64,000 nt of DNA from Floccularia luteovirens (GCA_009739215.1 VSJF01000001.1:1550001-1614000), one strand, 5' to 3'. Shown: positions 10,418 through 22,001, numbered from the stretch's first letter. Numbers and translations are program-made. The notes: generated by a model not told the origin, from the letters alone.

Positions 10418-13171
10418 TCAAAATAGAGAGTACGTCACACTTTCACCAGCAAATCCATCACTTGGCAGTTCAACAAATAATGATTGCACTTTCCCACTGA
10501 TTCCCCAACCAGGAGGTGCGCTACCAGAGCCCAAGGTGAAGTTTAAGCTCAATGTAGAAAGGCTCTGTGTCGGCTCTGATACGGTGACTGCCCATGAATC
10601 AAAGTGCACAATCATGTTGGCACTACCGCTCGATTTTATCGTTATGGGAGCATTTCCCGTTGCAGATGGAACGGTAACAGAGCCACCAGCATCAACCCAG
10701 AATACTATCATAGCGGTGTTGTGCGCTGCATCTAGCAAAGCAGATATACTTCCATCGTTGCGAATTGCCTGTAACCGTGAAGCTTGCAATTTCTGCTGGA
10801 AGGAAGAGGAGGTCGTTGCTGGATATATTGCGTACGAAATTGGAATGGTGAGGTCGGCGTGATTTAACCAAGCAGCGAATAGATCAACTGTCGTTGGGGG
10901 TGACTTGGAAGACCCAATTGTTTGCCAGGAACCTGTGCGGCTGCCTACTTGAACTGACAGTGACAAGCTGGGAATGGAAGTGTTGAATGAATAGCCAACA
11001 CCACCATGCCACAAGGACGCAATGCCGGAATAATTTCCGCTTCCCTTTTGAACACCATCGACTAATATATCACCAGAGTGCTTCCGCTGATCCAAAACAG
11101 AGAAAACTGGAGCAGTGGTAGTCGAAGTGATCCTGGCTACCATCACAAATTGAACATCGTTATCCAGGAAGAACCAGGTTTTGCGCCACTCGAGGGACTT
11201 CGTCGTTGGGTTCTGGTAACGCATAGCTGCAACGCCAACCTTTCCATCCGAAGCTCCACCTATGAAAGGCTGCGTCCCAGTTTTTCGTGCAGTCGAACAA
11301 GAAAGAAGTGTCGCGTTATAGTCTACAGTGATTCCTGGAATCAAATTCCAATCCCATGCAGCACTTATGTCTTCATACTCATCACCAGTGAGGTGGGTAT
11401 ATAATGCTCCGTCGGAAAGATGGAATCCAAAGGGGTTTTGAGAATTGGTACACTCCGTGTTTTGCGTTCGTTTTGAGAACATCTTTAAAGATGTCACGTA
11501 GCCGTTACCACGATGGACCTATCAACAGGATGAGAAATGGCCAGACAGTGAAACAAGTAACTCGCCATATAGTCATTGGCATAGAACATGCGGTTTCCCA
11601 CAAGAGAGCCCGAATTTGCATCAGTATCATTAACCGATAGATTATTGTATATTTGAGTGATATTTGCGAAATTCCACAACTGTCCCAGTACTTGGATTTG
11701 AGTTAGGTTCATTTTCAGATTGGCTGTCGCTCTAAGTCATTGATATATGTGAATATTGGACATCGTCAGATGTGAGTAGTGACCCACTGATTATCGACAA
11801 CGGGTAAGCTAATAATTCGACCCAGTACAGACTAGGACTAGTTTATCAAATTATTTGCACAAAAAGAGAGGCAGATTCCTTACGAAATCCCAATGGAGTA
11901 CGTTTGTAAGAGTGTTGCGGTAGGTCATCCACTGGTTCGCATCCAGCAATGTAACGAATGCATTCTGGGAATCAGCGCCCGCCTCGAATTGAGTCCCACC
12001 AGCGGATAATTCGAGATTTAGAACATCATTTGCACTGGATATATTCGTTCTAGATATATGGTTAACTGGGAATCTGTGCACTCACTAATCCTTCCCTATA
12101 TAAAAGAATAAGCGTTGAAATCAGACGATAACTTCTTGATGCTTACCATAATTTCCGTTATATAATATACCTGCGTGCTGACCTGGTAAAACATAGAATC
12201 AAGATTATTTAGAGTTGCAAAGCTGAGAGTTTACCAAACGACCCGTCAGCTCGAATTCCATCGGCTTTTAACCCATTTTTGATGGTCAGCTCCTGATGAA
12301 TCATCGAAAATGCTTGATCCACAAGTGTCACATTTCCTGTTATGAGGCCGAGATTTATCCCAATACCAGAAATGTCCATGGTGTTTGCACCAGTGATCGA
12401 ACTAACACCATTTATTCCAGTGGACAAAGTGGCAAATGCCCTTCCTGTGATACGTTGGCAGCCAGTGAGTTCTTGGGCAGAGAGTGTGTTTCCTAGTAAA
12501 AGACAGGATTGGCCAACCCATTGAGGAATGAGGATAATCTGTGTATATATTTGAGCCTATCTGAAGAAGTTTTAGGTAACATGACAGGAGGAAATATACA
12601 TTGGCGTCCCAGTTTGTGTTCCAAAATCCAGGAGTTGAGCATGGACAAGTGGTCGTACCCCCAGAGTCAATACAAGCGGGTACAGTGAAATCGTTTGAGA
12701 ACCAGTAATTCATTGCCAAGGAAATAGAAGCTCTGAGAGAAGAGCTACCCGCAAACTGAGCAGCATTTTTGAGACCCCCGTGATACGCAGCTGCGAAAGT
12801 ATCTGCAAGGTCGACTTGCACTTAGAAACGTATTTTTCAATTAATATAAGTAGAATACCCACTTATGCGACTCCAGTGTTCCTGAGCCGGCCAGCTGCTA
12901 GACTGAGCGTCACATCCAGTGGTGTAGTCAACTTCGGAGTCTGGCCATCTTCCGTCTGAGCCAAGAGTTGCCAACCTATGGGAGTATTAGCGATCTGCAT
13001 CTACCATTCAAGGTGAAGGAGGTGCTGAACATACCAAGCCGATATAGATGTAGCTCCAGTAGTACTGGCAACGATGTTCAAGAGCATTCGCTCACGAACA
13101 ACGTCAATATCGGCAGAGAGTACTGGGTGATAGAATGCAGTAGAGAGTAAGACGAACGAAAGCAACTTCAT
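10418..13171 (-). CDS. Secreted polysaccharide lyase family 8, copy 2
   Basis: Ten exons give 760 residues: 13171-13035, 12975-12863, 12820-12600, 12538-12235, 12182-12147, 12095-12086, 12034-11884, 11831-11788, 11731-11566 and 11518-10418. The signal peptide is MKLLSFVLLSTAFYHPVLS. The toroid domain has ITGANTMD (catalytic Asn) and DGSFGQHAG...NGNYG (catalytic His and Tyr, nine residues apart). The later LGRIISL probably carries the catalytic Arg. The beta-domain is conserved with copy 1 (DEYEDISAAWDWNLIPG). The 10-base micro-exon is shared with copy 1. Intron 9 starts GCGAGT (GC-AG), while the matching intron of copy 1 starts GTCAGC. Copy 2 lacks the roughly 45-residue N-terminal spacer of copy 1. 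Confidence 0.88.
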
Positions 13172-14045
13172 GATTGAATGATAATGAAAGGCATGAATTC
13201 CTGGGTTATTTATACTTGGAATGGGACTAGCGATTGGACTTGGGAAGAAAAACCCGGCACCATTGGGATATTGATCTTGCGGGACAGATGCACTTTCTGA
13301 TTCAGTTTCTTCAGAGAGTCGTGTACATCGCGCTCCCAGGTCTTTGCTGTAAGTCAGGATCCACTATTCACTTGACCGACATAAAAATAGCCAATCAGAG
13401 AATATGAGCAAAGATGACTTTGACGCGTGGAAGATTCGCCAGCAAAGCAACTACTTTTGGTGATCCATGAGTTTATTTCTATACCCAAGCGAACAACACG
13501 GATGGCGGCGAATCCTTGCACGCATGACATGCAGGGAGAAATCCGGACCAGATGTCATAACCACATGAAGTATCAAATGCACCAGTCGGGCGACACTGCT
13601 GGAAATATGTTCTGATATAACAAAATTTGCCTCCAAGGCTGGTTCACTTGCGCGTATCCTAGCTTCTGATCTTAGCGAATGATGCAACGTTCAAGATTAG
13701 GCAGCGAATGCGCTAACAGTTGAGGATTGATATAAGTCGTCCGCGAGTTCACAATTAAGTCAGGAACGTCGGGCATCATAGAGGGCGTATTATCCATGCA
13801 CGGCTGGCAGCTTGTGGGAGGCTACAGTCACCATGTTCGGGTCATGAGATTTAGATTCTGAGATGTCACAATATGAGTCACCAAGTTTTTAAATTAAACC
13901 GACGCCAACACGCCTATGTTCATTGACGTTAAGACGTTGATGGATGGGTTAAAGAAATTTTCTCAAGAGACTGAATCATAAATTGGGCAAGCCGTGGCAT
14001 GTGTAATGTATGTGTATTGTACATATGTAGAATTAAACAAAGAAG
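13172..14045. other. Intergenic region with no recognised gene
   Basis: About 870 bases upstream of PL8 copy 2 and downstream of the PalI-like gene. It should contain the PL8 promoter. Short open frames exist on both strands, but none has a recognisable motif or plausible splice partners. Confidence 0.5.
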
Positions 14046-14962
14046 TTATTTAGATGCTTGGACATTCAACTTCGCGAGCGAGATTATAATTGGGACGGCG
14101 GAGAATGCGTACGCAACCCAAACCACTATTACTGGAGTCAAGGAGTGTTTAGTTATAGGAAAAACCAATACTCACTAGTGAATGCCTCTCCAATGCTTGC
14201 GATAACTTGGGGCCCTTGTTTGCCTTGTGCCTCGATGCTAGCGTTGAAATCCTGAGCAGCTTTTCCGAACCACATCCTGATTATTAGAAATGAAGTGATT
14301 CCTGAACATATATCAATATGGAGGGTGCATCCAAAAGCAACTTGAAAGTATAGTACCTATTACAAAACCGAAGAAACCAATCCAAGCAGAAAGACGCTGG
14401 GTCATTGGCTTGTCCAAAATCGTTGTTAATTTGGAGTTCATTTTGTGGCGGAATGATATCAAGGTGAAAGATATCAAAAATAGAGCGGAGAACGATAGAG
14501 ACACAGCAATGAAGGCGGGTGTAGCGGCAGCAGGTGCAGAAAGGAGAAGATTTGGAGCATTCTTTGGGAGAGCCGAAAGATCTGTACAATTTTGTCAAGA
14601 CAAAACCAAGGTATTAAACAAATAAACTAACCATAAGTAGGAGATACAGAGGGGGCTAAGCACTGAATGTTTGCAGTGCTGTTAACCTTGGAGCAAGAAC
14701 CTATTGAAAGAATAAGATTGCCGGCAAAGAGAATTAATAAGGGACACGAACCTAGAGGGCCCAAAAATAAACTGGGACCATCAACGGCTTGTGATGGGCC
14801 AGATTGTGTCAATGAAGTTGACGGAGTTACAGTAAGCAAAGCGACTCTATCTTGTAACATTAAGACCGGAGCCAGGAATGCAAAAAGCGAAAGAAGCAGT
14901 GCTGTAAGTGCGACTACGGGAGCAAGATAGAGAGTGACAGCCTTTGAAAGTCCTGCGATCAT
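14046..14962 (-). CDS. SUR7/PalI (Rim9)-family membrane protein
   Basis: Five exons (14962-14752, 14700-14632, 14581-14357, 14301-14176, 14131-14046) give 238 residues. There are four membrane segments: one near the N-terminus (YLAPVVALTALLLSLFAFLA), two in the middle (FIAVSLSFSALFLISFTLIS and SAWIGFFGFVIGITSFLII) and one at the end (VVWVAYAFSAVPIIISLAK). The extracellular loop has a GSCSKVNSTANIQC-type cysteine pair. This fits the SUR7/PalI family, whose members act in eisosomes or in ambient-pH sensing upstream of Rim101/PacC. Which of these applies cannot be told from sequence alone. Confidence 0.78.
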
Positions 14963-15513
14963 GGCGAAAGAGTGAGTCGTATGGGGCGTGGAATGTAGTG
15001 GTTATACGGTTATTCACAGTTGCGCGTCTAGCGGCTGGTTGCAAATGAAAACGTGAAGAAGGAAGAAAAAAACGAGGGGAGAGAGGACGCAGTCAAGCGA
15101 TGAAGGCAACAGGAATTGCTGACCGAGCCATTTTATAGAAATGAAAACGTTATTCAAGCGCTTTTCCTAATGCGTAGACGAAGAATGGAAACCTTGACAG
15201 AACAAAGAGATAACAAGGTGATTGTATTACGTCAGCACCACCATTGTCCTTCATTACAAGGGTTGCGAGGTCGTCATAAAAAATTTGTTGTTATATTTTG
15301 AATCCGACGCGAGTGTACATCACTTTCCTGTACATGTTTCGCCTCTCTCGTCTACACGTCAGAAGATGAAGGGATGGTAGTAAGCAATAGTTGTATGTGT
15401 ATATTGACTAAAAGCTGTAGCTTGCCACATGTAACGCGTGACTATACACCATATTTAACAGTTCCGTGACGGGTACAGCAACAAGAACTACATCCACCTA
15501 CTACCGTAATATC
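14963..15513. other. Divergent promoter region between PalI-like and Sec9-like genes
   Basis: These 551 bases lie between divergent start codons and should contain both promoters. A frame in phase with the Sec9-like gene opens at 15466, but the next ATG at 15514 gives a more typical start. I see no other gene. Confidence 0.45.
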
Positions 15514-16707
15514 ATGCCATTCTTGAAGAAAAAGAATCACAACGAGATTCCTCCAGTTATCTCCGACTCAACTACCTCCAGATCCTACTCTAATAACAAC
15601 AGTGTTTCATCGCTCCCTTCATATCGCACAAATCCTCAGACTTATATCCCAAGTCGGGATGGAGACCCATACAACAAACCTTCTATCCCGTATACCGATG
15701 GAGGAGATGGTGCAGGACTGCGTGACAAATATAGCAGAAATAGAGGGATTGGTGATGTTTATTCACGTGGCGAAGCTGAGCTAGACAGAGACCGCAATGA
15801 ACTCTTTGCTGGGTACAACCCACAGAAGTCGGGATCTGGCAGATTTTTTGATGGTCCTTCCCTTGACAAAGAACCCTCTCCAGGAGAGGAAAATGACGAG
15901 GATGTTGAAGGTATCAAGAAGCAAACTCGTGCGGTCAAACAAGAAAGTGTCAATACCACACGAAATGCATTACGACTAGCTCGTGAAGCAGAGGAAACTG
16001 CTAGGAATACATTGACGAAATTAGGGGATCAATCTGGTTGGCCCTCTGGTTCTCAGTTGTGTTATTGTTTTGACCCTATCATGTAGAGAAATTGGCAAAT
16101 ACCGAGCGACATCTTGACGTTGCGAAGGGACATTCCGTGAGAGCGGACGATAAAACTGATGAACTCAAGCAGCTTAATCGATCTATATTCCGGCCTGTCA
16201 TCACTTTCAACAAGGACACTAAGCGTGCAGCCCAGGAAGCAAAGATCCAAGCTCGATTTGAAGAAGAAAGGGACGAGAGGGAAAAGGCTATGATGGATAT
16301 ACGCGAGACCCAGAACCGTCTTGGACGTGCAACGACTTATGGACAACGTGATGATCAAGGGGGTTTCAGCCAAGGGCATTTGAATACTTCTGACCAGATG
16401 AATTCAAGAAAGGAGCAGCGTAAACGATACCAATTCGAAGCTAATGCTTCTGATGATGAGATCGAGGATGAATTGGACGATAACCTTAATGAAATTGATG
16501 GTGTAGCCAAGCGTCTTAAAGCCCTTGGCATGGCTATGGGGCAAGAATTGGATAACCAAAACGGCAGAATAGATCGCATCGAAGGAAAGACGGTTAACCT
16601 TGATAACAAAATCTTCCGTAACACTGAAAGGGTAAGCCTGACCGTATCTTATAAACACTATTTACCGTTGACTTCTTTCTTTCTAACAGCTTAAGAGAAT
16701 CAAGTAG
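15514..16707 (+). CDS. SEC9: t-SNARE Sec9/SNAP-25-like protein
   Basis: Three exons (15514-16036, 16087-16631, 16690-16707) give 361 residues. There are two SNARE helices. The first lies around KKQTRAVKQESVNTTRNALR and runs across the exon join through GDQSEKLANTERHLDVAKGH (conserved QSEKL). The second is C-terminal, IDGVAKRLKALGMAMGQELD then NGRIDRIEGKTVNLDNKIFR, with conserved Gln residues at the zero layers. The N-terminal 140 residues are polar and low in complexity, as in yeast Sec9. It works with Sso syntaxins and Snc synaptobrevins in exocytic fusion at the plasma membrane. The last exon is only 18 bases including the stop. Confidence 0.9.
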
Positions 16708-16876
16708 TAGATTATATACCAATAGTTACCAACACTGGGACTTTTACTCATTACTTAAATATGAGTGTGCGTGTTCTAATCACAATGTTTAGAATTGCGA
16801 AGCAGTTCGGCCGCAGTCTACTCTAGTTTTGGGAATATAATGTAAACTTCGACTGCGAGTTAAACTGGGAAAATCA

Positions 16877-16901
16877 CGATCACGTGTAATGCACGTGATC
16901 G
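16877..16901. promoter_or_regulatory. Paired CACGTG inverted repeat upstream of the SRA gene
   Basis: A perfect 10-base inverted repeat (CGATCACGTG, then TAATG, then CACGTGATCG) places two CACGTG E-boxes 5 bases apart, 63 bases before the chosen start codon of the SRA-YDG gene. CACGTG is the binding site of bHLH factors such as Cbf1. The symmetry suggests a real operator or hairpin, but function is inferred. Confidence 0.5.
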
Positions 16902-16963
16902 ATTTAAGACTCACTTGCGGTGTACGATTCGGATGTAGCATTCCTACAACAACTAATACCATT

Positions 16964-18485
16964 ATGGTCTCAGAATATGCCAGACAGCGCCAAATCAATA
17001 TAGAAAGGGTATTGCGTCGCCTCACCATCTCAAAAATATTAAACTTATGGTTTGATCTCCAGAATAGACAACTTTTAATTGAATGTGGCCTAGACAAACC
17101 ATTTCTCGAACCTAAGGAACAACGCAGGCCAGTACCTTCGAAAAAACGAAAACCTGAACCCGACTCTGAAAGAGATCACGAAGTATCTCCTCAGCCATCC
17201 AAGGTGCAACGTGTTCAATCCAACGAAGTTCCTGGTTCAGGCATAAGGAGAAGTTCTAGAAATGCCGGGAAAACTGTGGATTACAAAAGTGAAAAATCCC
17301 ACGATCCACTTATTCCTCTAATCGCTTCTGTGAAGAGGAAATTTACGGGAAATGGGGGTCCTCTCGGGCGTGAAGATGGTCCGAGACGACATAATCCGTC
17401 AGTGCCATCCCATTGTGTCTGTCTCCTGGCTAAGTATTGGGATTGTAGGAAAACTTATGGATCCATTCCAGGCATTGAAGTTGGCACATGGTGGGAAACG
17501 CGACAAGGCTGTAGTGCTGATGCTGTTCACGCGTAAGCATCTGGTCCTCTTGACTTCATCGCAAAGTACTGAATTCCCCAGTCCTTGGGTCGGTGGCATC
17601 TCTGGTGGTCCTCAAGGCGCATACAGCGTAGCTCTTAGCGGTGGATATGATGATGATGTTGACCTCGGATATGCATTGTAAGATCTTCTCACTCGCAAGA
17701 TGTACGCTCTGAGATACTTTTGCAACAGCACCTATACCGGGTCAGGTGCTGTCCCCTTTTTTAATACTAGGTCTGAACACCGATTAATGTAGTTTCAGGC
17801 GGTCGTGACCTCAAGGGTACTAAAACCGCGCCAAAAAATGTGTGTTTTGTGTATCAACTCTTATCAAAATATGCTTACTTGTTCTGCTGTGATAGTTGCG
17901 CACCGCACCTCAAAGCTCCGATCAAACTTTCGAAAATAATGTAAGAATCTTAGGTATCTTTATCTTACCACAATTCATTAACTACCAACACAGTTCAACA
18001 GGATGTTACAGGTATGTGTTTAACTTTTTTTCCGACATTGGATGTCGTTATGTCACTCAGATATCTTCGGAAACAAAAAAACCTAGTTCGAGTCATTCGT
18101 GGTTATAAACTGAAATCCAGATACGCTCCAAGTGAAGGGTAATCTAATCTTCTTAAACTAAATGTACACTACTGCTGTATTAACCACCCCAATTCAGCTA
18201 CCGATATGATGGACTTTACACGGTAGAAAAGGTGAGTCAATCGGATCCTCCCATAGTTCAAGTATGTCAAATTCGTACAGGCGTGGTTAGAGAAAGGCTT
18301 AAATGCAAAGGGATACTTAGTTTGTAAGTTTGCGTTCAAGGTACGTTTCTCGGTCTACTAATATCTCTCGAATTAATCATGGACTCTCATAGCGCCTACC
18401 TAATCAGCCTGCCCTCCAAGTCCGAGATATAGAGGAGGACAGTTCTGCCAATGGAACCTTTAAAGACAGTGACAATGAGGAGTAA
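16964..18485 (+). CDS. SRA-YDG domain protein, apparently frameshifted
   Basis: Eleven exons are recognisable: 16964-17397, 17449-17532, 17582-17677, 17729-17745, 17799-17839, 17896-17940, 17994-18011, 18061-18138, 18198-18231, 18281-18339 and 18393-18485. After a basic N-terminal part of about 140 residues, an SRA-YDG domain follows: YGSIPGIEVGTWWETRQGC, then HAPWVGGISGGPQGAYSVAL, YTGSGGRDLKGTK, and YAPSEGYRYDGLYTVEKAW. SRA domains bind methylated cytosine (UHRF1 family). Exon 8 has a run of seven A (18075-18081). In phase with the exons before it, the frame hits a stop just after; with one A fewer it continues into VRVIRGYKL and closes through to 18485. This is either a recent loss-of-function change or a sequencing error. 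Confidence 0.75.
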
Positions 18486-19114
18486 TCGAGATAGATATTC
18501 AAACCGACGAAGGCGCATTAGAATCCCACAGCACACCCTCTTCATTAAACCGCGAGTTTATATTTTCATATATTTTCAGTCATATGTTTTCAGTCATATT
18601 GCATGCAGTTCAATCTAATAATCTGAAGGCTCTTCCAGCGGCCAATTCTCGGTGTCAAGTGACTAGCTGCAGTGAAAAAATAGAAGGTAAAGAAGGTAAG
18701 TAGAAGGACAAGATACTGTGTAAAGTAACAACGGAGAAATTCCGGGAGACACCTGATGGTTCAAAAGAAGTGGTATATTCTTTGTCTGCCGCGGATACAA
18801 TAGCTAATTTCATAAATGATACCTGCATGGTATTCACCCCCCGTTTTAGCAGAATAGACTATGATGGTGTTACCATATTTTTACAAGGCTTCGGCATAGA
18901 CTACGCCCAGGACCGAACTCCTTGTCTTTATTGTCAAGATTTTCTTCGGAGGTTTTGGGTACGCAGCAAAAGTGTTGATGATGGATATGCTTCCTGTCTA
19001 GTGCATGAAAGGAATCTCAGAAAATGCTATCTATACAAGTCCCGCCAATAAAGCTGAAGGCGCATCCTATAAATTGGGCTCTTTGGGCTTTAGACATGCA
19101 ACTAACAACTCGCT
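18486..19114. other. Intergenic region with no recognised gene
   Basis: 629 bases between the SRA gene and the first double-psi-barrel gene. A 93-codon frame at 18770-19051 has no recognisable motif. A promoter for the downstream gene is expected here. Confidence 0.45.
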
Positions 19115-20198
19115 ATGCCTCGTATTTCAGTTCTTGCTTTCTTTGTTAGCTTATTCACCAATGTTTCCTTTGTCAATGCCGTTGCCGGTGTGACCACCTT
19201 CAACGATGTGTGTATGCCTCGGCTTTGAAATTACTGATACCAACCTATATCATCTAGTACGGCACACAATCAGGGGTAGCTTGTTCAGGTAATTATATCC
19301 ATGTTTTCCTTTGGTCTGAACACCTTATAAACTAACTAATTCTTAGGTTTCTCCCCTACCAATTCCCAAGGAAATGGTATTTTTGCGGCCGCACTTGCTG
19401 ATTTATCTCCTCTCTGGACCGGCAGTCGTTGCTCAGGGACAAAAGATGCTAGTAAATGGTGCACTCAAACCTAAATCTATCACACGTAACTAATGCTTAC
19501 TTCTATCATAGCAATGGACGCGGTGCTTGTATAAATTGTACGGGACGTAAGCACTTCAAACTTTCTATAAATGCTGAGTAGTATATTTATATCTAATTCT
19601 CCTAGCGTCATGTGCGGGGGAAGGGCAATGTGGACATGTATGTCTGTCATAATCTTTACTGCCGCATTCACTCATAAAATTTGCAAGTGTTTTACTGTCA
19701 GATGTCAGTATTATTACAACAGACACTCCTTGGCTTTTTTACCGTGGATCCACTTATATGGGTGTGCACTTCCAGGTACTGGATCCCTTGATGGTGAGAC
19801 TAGTGGGGCGTGCACGGGTAATACCATCAAGGTAAAAATAATCGACGCGTGAGTATTATTGTTCTACAAATAGCAACGAGAAGCAACCCCATTAAATTTT
19901 TTCTTAGGTGTCCCTCGACTCACCCGGCAAACTATTGCAAGACTGCTGCATTTGGCGGGGTAGGAAGATCCCTCTTTTTCATCCAACTCCACCAGAGCTA
20001 AGTTTTTGTTCCAGAATATTCCCGACCGAGAAGCATGTGAGGCGAGCGGTGTTAATGCATTCGACATCGCGACCACCGCGAGGGGTCAATTGTCTTCATT
20101 TGTAAGTCACGTACGTTCAACCAGAAAATTTTCTAAATTTTGTGAATCTAATGCAGCAAGGAAACCTTGATATCGACATCGAGACGACTAATTGCTGA
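19115..20198 (+). CDS. Secreted double-psi beta-barrel (RlpA/expansin-like) protein 1
   Basis: The start codon opens a signal peptide (MPRISVLAFFVSLFTNVSFV then NAVA). Likely exons are 19115-19207, 19258-19288, 19347-19458, 19512-19546, 19606-19637, a middle exon ending at 19848, 19908-19959, 20015-20101 and 20157-20198. The start of the middle exon (about 19709) is uncertain. The C-terminal half carries the double-psi-barrel core: TSGACTGNTIKVKIIDACPS, then THPANYCKTAAFGG and VNAFDIATTARGQL. Many cysteines (SRCSG, RGACINCTG, CAGEGQCGH) suggest disulfides. Such proteins are small secreted wall-binding or barwin/kiwellin-like proteins; no enzymatic activity can be assigned. Confidence 0.75.
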
Positions 20199-20932
20199 TC
20201 CGGAAGGAAAGACCCAGGAAATTAAAGTATTGTTCTCGAAATAAAAAGGGGTCAAATTGTACTTATTTGTACGAGTATTTCAATTCAATGCCAGATACAA
20301 ATGACGACAACTAATACCAAACCTCGCTCAAATAATTACTGGGCATGCTGCGCGGGGCAGTGTAGAACGCGATGAACAGTGTTCGACATGTGTTGCTCGG
20401 TAAAACCGTGGAAAATCGCAATTTTGAAAAGACTGAGGCCGCCCTTCAAACCGCGACACTCAGGTTCTGCTCAAATCCAATCATATTCCTACCTACACCC
20501 CGTCCTTTCGTGAGAATTATCACAATGGCCGTGAATACAGTCATGTGTTATCCTAACTTCTCATGGTCGGAATTGTCGGAAGTTATACAAACTCTTAACT
20601 TTGCTCCGTGATCCTTGAGCGCTGAGCTTTACATGTTACATATGGATCACTGAAGTTAAACGCAGATGTTAAAATCCCACGTTGATCACGATGATATCAA
20701 GCCATCGACAAAAACTTTGCCGGTAATGTGCGTGATGAGGATTATCCCCTTAACCCTCACACGCGCCTAGCGGGTTGGAAATAGACTGATTTTTTTGCAC
20801 CCCAATTTCTATTTCTCCAGGGCCATACGACGTTCATGCCGTCTTGTATAACGTCATTTGCTCTTTAATAATGGGCTGTATACCCGCCCCTTTTTTACTT
20901 CCTTCCCCAGACATCTTTGCTGCTAGCACTAG
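20199..20932. other. Intergenic region with no recognised gene
   Basis: 734 bases between two secreted-protein genes on the same strand. It ends in a pyrimidine-rich leader just before the ATG at 20933. No gene or repeat is recognised. Confidence 0.45.
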
Positions 20933-22001
20933 ATGTTTTCCACCTCATATAGGAGCGCTGCCTTTGTCAACGCATTGGCTCTGCTTCTTTCTGGAGTCTT
21001 CCTCAGTCCCTATGTAACTGTGGAAGCAGGGGTAGTGCTTGCGCCGCGCTTTGCAGAACCTCGTATGTTAACACATAAAGCAAACACGACGCATCCTACA
21101 CCTTTTGAAAGGAGGGGCAACAACGCGCGCTTCACGCGTTACGCCGCTGGGCTGTAAGTTTTATTTGATACTTGATTACTCCCTATGAACAATCCTTCTC
21201 CTAGTGGTGCTTGTGGTGGAGTTAATACGGACAACGATTTTGTGAGTATAGCCTTTTTTCAAAATTACTTAGGCTAAACTGAACGCCAATGTTCTAGATT
21301 GTAGCGCTCAATGCACCTGTATGTTCTATATGCGGGTACATCATTCGAGTGTCCACTAAATTGATTTGTAAATAGCAATGGGATAATGGTGCACATTGCT
21401 TCCAATCTATCACTATCAGCTACCAAGGTAAAACTACTCAAGCGAAGATAGTTGATCTGGTACGTTGTACGAAATTTTTCTGTTTTGATCAGGAAATAAT
21501 CAGTATTCATAGTGTGTCGGTTGTCCACCCAATGCGCTTGACTTGAGCAATGGATTGTTTGCCTTCTTTGCTGACCCTGGACTTGGTGTTATCACTGGAG
21601 ATTGGTCCTTCGGTGGTAGCGGTGGTAGCGCTAGTACTTCGAAACAGTCGCCCCCTCCACCTCCACCTCCGCCGCCACCGCCACCGCCTCCCCCTTCTCC
21701 AAAACCAACTCCCTCAAAACCAAACCCCCCAAAGGCACCACCACAACCTACCCAACACCCGACGACTCAGAAACCGCCTGCCCAGGCTGCCCCCCAAACG
21801 GCTTCCAGCCCAAAGGAGATCCCTACTTCGTCCAGTCTCACGAGCAGCCGTCCAACTCCGAGTTCAATTTCGGCATCCGGGTCTTTACCGAAGCCTACGG
21901 CCGGAACTTTAGAGGGATTAGATTTGGCGTTCTTGAGCTTCGGTAGATTCGCTGTGCAAGCCGTGGCCCTTGATGCGGCTGCAAATGGGGTGCAGCTATA
22001 A
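20933..22001 (+). CDS. Secreted double-psi beta-barrel protein 2 with proline-rich tail
   Basis: Five exons (20933-21153, 21205-21241, 21298-21318, 21376-21459, 21513-22001) give 283 residues. A signal region (AAFVNALALLLSGVFLSP) is followed by the barrel: RFTRYAAGLGACGG, NTDNDFIVALNAPQWDNGAH and KIVDLCVGCPPNALDLSNGL. This is the RlpA-like fold found in expansins and fungal blight-associated proteins. The tail is a run of about 15 prolines and then a Pro/Ser/Thr-rich stretch ending in a moderately hydrophobic region (GLDLAFLSFGRFAVQAVALD), which could be a GPI-anchor signal. It neighbours another protein of the same fold but shares little beyond it. Confidence 0.82.
21651..21695. repeat. Polyproline-coding CCN tract
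   Basis: An imperfect run of CCN codons encodes about 15 consecutive prolines at the junction of the barrel domain and the low-complexity tail. Such tracts vary in length by replication slippage. Confidence 0.7.

Noticed and set aside
13427..13687. Overlapping short frames in the gap before PL8 copy 2
   Set aside because: Neither strand gives a recognisable peptide, signal sequence or splice structure.
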